Assembly: GCA_964636385.1 (NCBI GenBank)
Contig: CAZWSC010000099.1
Coordinates: 1 to 9,926 of the forward strand
DNA length: 9,926 nt
Direction: 5' to 3'
DNA from: CAZWSC01 sp964636385
GTDB taxonomy: Bacteria; Eisenbacteria; RBG-16-71-46; CAIMUX01
Position numbers and translations under genes: made by a program. Shown piece by piece: positions 7,533 through 9,926 of the stretch. Numbering within the stretch: position 1 is the first letter of the stretch; every line of letters starts with the position of its first letter. The notes beneath the pieces are model-generated. The model ran no database searches. It was not told the origin of the DNA and saw only the letters and a program-made list of their open reading frames with translations.

Positions 7533-9926
7533 GCCGGCGCATGCGCGATCTCTTCACCACTGTGCGCACGGAGGGGGGCCTGCTTCCCCCGGACCTGCTG
7601 CAGCGCGTCTCCCAGGGGGACTCAGGGCTGCGGGGGCTCAAGACCGACGACTACCACCTGGACAAGGGGACGCGCTTCAACGAGGCGATCAACCGCTCCT
7701 GGAACCGCCTGACCGGCGCATGGAAGACCTTCCGCGAGGAGGCGCATCGCCTCTCCGGGGGCGAAGCGGGGACCGGCGTGACGCGGCAGAGGTGGCTCCT
7801 CCCCCTCTTCGACACGCTGGGGTACGGGCGGCTGACACTGAAGGAGGCGACGCGCCTGGACGGCCGCGAGTACCCGATCTCGCACTTCTGGAATCACGCG
7901 CCGATACACCTGGTCGGGTTCGGACTTGACCTGGACCGCAAGGCGGCGGGCGTCGCGGGGGCTGCGCGCACGAGTCCGCACGGGCTTGTACAGGACTACC
8001 TGAACCGCACCGACGCATCGCTGTGGGGGCTTGTCAGCAACGGGCTGAGGCTGCGGATCCTGCGGGACAATGTCTCCCTCACGCGGCAGGCGTTCGTGGA
8101 GTTCGACCTGGAAGCGATGATGGAGGGGCAGGTCTTCGCGGACTTCGCGCTCCTGTGGCTGCTCGCCCACCAGTCGCGGGTGGAGTCGACCGATCCCGCG
8201 GAGTGCTGGCTGGAGAGATGGAGCCAGGACGCGGAGCAGCAGGGGACGCGGGCGCTGAACGCGCTGCGCGATGGTGTGCAGAGGGCGATCGAGGCGCTGG
8301 GGGCGGGATACCTGTCGTGGCCGGGGAACGCCGGGCTGAGGGAAAAGCTGAGGCAGGGGAAGCTCACGCCGGCGGACTACTACGAGCAGTTGCGGCGGAT
8401 GGTGTACCGCATGCTCTTCATATTCGTGGCCGAGGACAGGGACCTGCTGCTGGACACCGGGGCGGATCCGGAGGCGCAGGCGCGCTACCGCGAGTACTAC
8501 GCGACCTCGCGCCTTCGCAGGCTTGCGATGAACCGCAGGGGGAGCAGGCATCCGGATCTGTACAGGGGCCTCTGCGTCGTGATGGATGCGCTGAGTGCGC
8601 GGCCGGGGTATCCCGGCCTGGCGATCCCGCACCTGGGCGGGATGCTGTGGTCTGCGGATGCGGCGCCCGACCTGAACGGCGCGGACATCGCAAACCGCGA
8701 CTTCCTGGAGGCGCTGCGCCACCTGGCCAGGACCGAGCAGGATGGCCGGTACAGGGCGATCGACTACCGGAACCTGGGCTCGGAAGAGCTGGGGAGCATC
8801 TACGAGTCATTGCTGGAGCTGCACCCCAGGCTGGACCTGGATGCCGGCGCGTTTTCGCTGGCGGGAGCGGCGGGGGGCGAGCGCAAGACCACCGGGAGCT
8901 ATTACACGCCGACAGGGCTGATCCAGTCGCTGCTGGACACAGCGCTGGATCCTGTGCTGGCCGATGCCGCGGCAGGGAAGACAGGCAGGGAGGCTGTGGA
9001 TGCGATCCTGGACCTGAAGGTGTGCGACCCGGCCTGCGGGAGCGGGCACTTCCTGATCGCGGCTGCGCACAGGATCGCCAAGAGGCTCGCGTGCGTGCGC
9101 ACCGGGGATGACGAGCCGTCGGCCGGCGAGGTCCGCACTGCGCTGCGCGATGTCATAGGGCACTGCATCTACGGCGTGGATCTCAACCCGATGTCAGTGG
9201 AGCTGTGCAAGGTGAGCCTCTGGATCGAGGCGCTCGAGCCCGGCAAGCCGCTGACCTACCTGGAGCACAGGATCAGGTGCGGGAACAGCCTGCTCGGGGC
9301 TGTGCCGTCGCTGCTGGCGGACGGGATCCCGAACGAGGCTTTCGCGCCGCTCGAGGGGGACAATGACAAGTGGGCGTCCGGGATCAAGAGGCGCAACAGG
9401 GACGAGCGCAAGGGGGCGGCGCAGACCTCCACGTTCGGGGCGATCGCCGCGGATGCGCACGGCGATTACGGCGCCCTGGCGGAGCAGGCGCGCCGCATAG
9501 ACACGGTGGACGACGCGACCGCGGACGGGGTGGAGAGGAAGGAGTTTTTGTACAAGGGGCTGCGCGCCTCGCGGGAGTACAGGTCGCGGATGCTGTGCGC
9601 CGATGCGTGGTGCTCGGCCTTCGTCTGGCCCCTGCGGCAGGATGCCGTTCAGCCGCCCACGCATGGTGAGTTCCTGAGGGTCTACAACGGCGAGGGGGCC
9701 TTCACGGACGAGGTGAAGGCCGAGGCCATGCGCCTGGCGGAGCAGCACAGGTTCTTCCACTGGCACCTGGAGTTCCCGGAGGTATTCGAGGTGCCGAAGC
9801 GCAAGGTGAACAGGCCGGAGGATGGCCCGGGGTGGACCGGCGGGTTCGACGCTGTGCTTGGGAATCCGCCGTGGGAGCACACTGAGCTGAAGGAGAAGGA
9901 GTGGCTGGCTACCCGCCGACCTGACA
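7529..9926 (+). CDS. Eco57I/PglX-type adenine-N6 DNA methyltransferase (DrmMI-like), 3'-truncated by the window
   Basis: A SAM-dependent DNA methyltransferase that would methylate adenine at a recognition site, most likely protecting host DNA. 799 residues are visible, with no stop before the window edge. N-terminal region (about 85-175): WLLPLFDTLGYG, a strand PIHLVGFGLDLDRK (125-138), then LWGLVSNG (165-172), resembling the restriction-fold N-domain of type IIG/ISP enzymes but without a readable E-x-K. A helical region follows with YRMLFIFVAEDR (293-304) and IDYRNLGSEELGSIYESLLE (411-430). Methyltransferase core: motif X GSYYTP (456-461), SAM motif I DPACGSG (500-506), acidic motif II YGVDLNP (548-554), catalytic motif IV FDAVLGNPPW (773-782). 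The target-recognition part and stop lie downstream; relatives are usually 1000-1350 residues. Neighbour context favours DISARM DrmMI; a BREX PglX-type enzyme is the main alternative. It starts in an ATGA overlap with the SNF2 gene. Confidence 0.92.
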   Translation, partial: MSRRMRDLFTTVRTEGGLLPPDLLQRVSQGDSGLRGLKTDDYHLDKGTRFNEAINRSWNRLTGAWKTFREEAHRLSGGEAGTGVTRQRWLLPLFDTLGYGRLTLKEATRLDGREYPISHFWNHAPIHLVGFGLDLDRKAAGVAGAARTSPHGLVQDYLNRTDASLWGLVSNGLRLRILRDNVSLTRQAFVEFDLEAMMEGQVFADFALLWLLAHQSRVESTDPAECWLERWSQDAEQQGTRALNALRDGVQRAIEALGAGYLSWPGNAGLREKLRQGKLTPADYYEQLRRMVYRMLFIFVAEDRDLLLDTGADPEAQARYREYYATSRLRRLAMNRRGSRHPDLYRGLCVVMDALSARPGYPGLAIPHLGGMLWSADAAPDLNGADIANRDFLEALRHLARTEQDGRYRAIDYRNLGSEELGSIYESLLELHPRLDLDAGAFSLAGAAGGERKTTGSYYTPTGLIQSLLDTALDPVLADAAAGKTGREAVDAILDLKVCDPACGSGHFLIAAAHRIAKRLACVRTGDDEPSAGEVRTALRDVIGHCIYGVDLNPMSVELCKVSLWIEALEPGKPLTYLEHRIRCGNSLLGAVPSLLADGIPNEAFAPLEGDNDKWASGIKRRNRDERKGAAQTSTFGAIAADAHGDYGALAEQARRIDTVDDATADGVERKEFLYKGLRASREYRSRMLCADAWCSAFVWPLRQDAVQPPTHGEFLRVYNGEGAFTDEVKAEAMRLAEQHRFFHWHLEFPEVFEVPKRKVNRPEDGPGWTGGFDAVLGNPPWEHTELKEKEWLATRRPD

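Noticed and set aside
8023..9111. A 362-codon open frame on the plus strand, and a 99-codon one at 9370-9669
   Set aside because: Both are in a different frame from the methyltransferase, which stays open from 7529 to the window end and contains DPACGSG and NPPW. The alternatives are Gly/Ala/Arg-rich with no motif.
1..9926. CRISPR arrays, tRNA/rRNA genes, insertion sequences, attachment sites, promoters and terminators
   Set aside because: No repeat-spacer pattern, RNA gene, transposase, inverted terminal repeats or non-coding gap was seen; the window is coding throughout.

Overview
This 9.9 kb window is a single, tightly packed, plus-strand run of three very large genes. It is essentially all coding: no intergenic gap exceeds a few bases, both junctions are 4-base ATGA stop/start overlaps, and the first and last genes run off the window edges. 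GC content is high (about two thirds by eye), with G/C-rich third positions but frequent AGG arginine codons. That fits a high-GC bacterium. The sequence does not allow a firm phylum call, and no marker, tRNA or rRNA gene is present.

Layout. (1) Positions 1-4668: the C-terminal 1555 residues of a giant superfamily-2 DEAD/DEAH-type helicase. It has a DELH box, a SAT motif, an ATP/nucleic-acid binding C-terminal helicase lobe ending in QRSGRAGRGG, three cysteine-rich zinc-binding sites, a DUF1998/MZB-type four-cysteine domain, and a Vsr/DUF559-like endonuclease-fold domain at the extreme C-terminus. (2) Positions 4665-7532: a complete 955-residue SNF2/HepA-like helicase (DrmD-like) with both helicase lobes and an acidic linker between them. 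(3) Positions 7529-9926 and beyond: the first 799 residues of an Eco57I/PglX-type adenine-N6 DNA methyltransferase (DrmMI-like), with SAM-binding motif DPACGSG and catalytic motif NPPW.

Working together. A DUF1998 helicase, an SNF2 helicase and a large Eco57I-type methyltransferase in one operon is the signature of DISARM-like anti-phage defence (class 1: drmD, drmMI, drmA, drmB, drmC). This locus differs from textbook DISARM in two ways: the helicase and DUF1998 functions (split between DrmA and DrmB in DISARM) sit in one chain, and that chain also carries its own nuclease-like domain. The methyltransferase has an N-terminal region that looks like a restriction-endonuclease fold without a readable E-x-K catalytic site. 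My reading, as inference, is a methylation-guided restriction system in which the third gene marks self DNA, the two helicases sense and translocate on unmarked DNA, and the helicase-fused nuclease domain (or a gene outside the window) does the cutting. It is best called a DISARM-related, possibly distinct, three-component defence operon until the flanks are seen.
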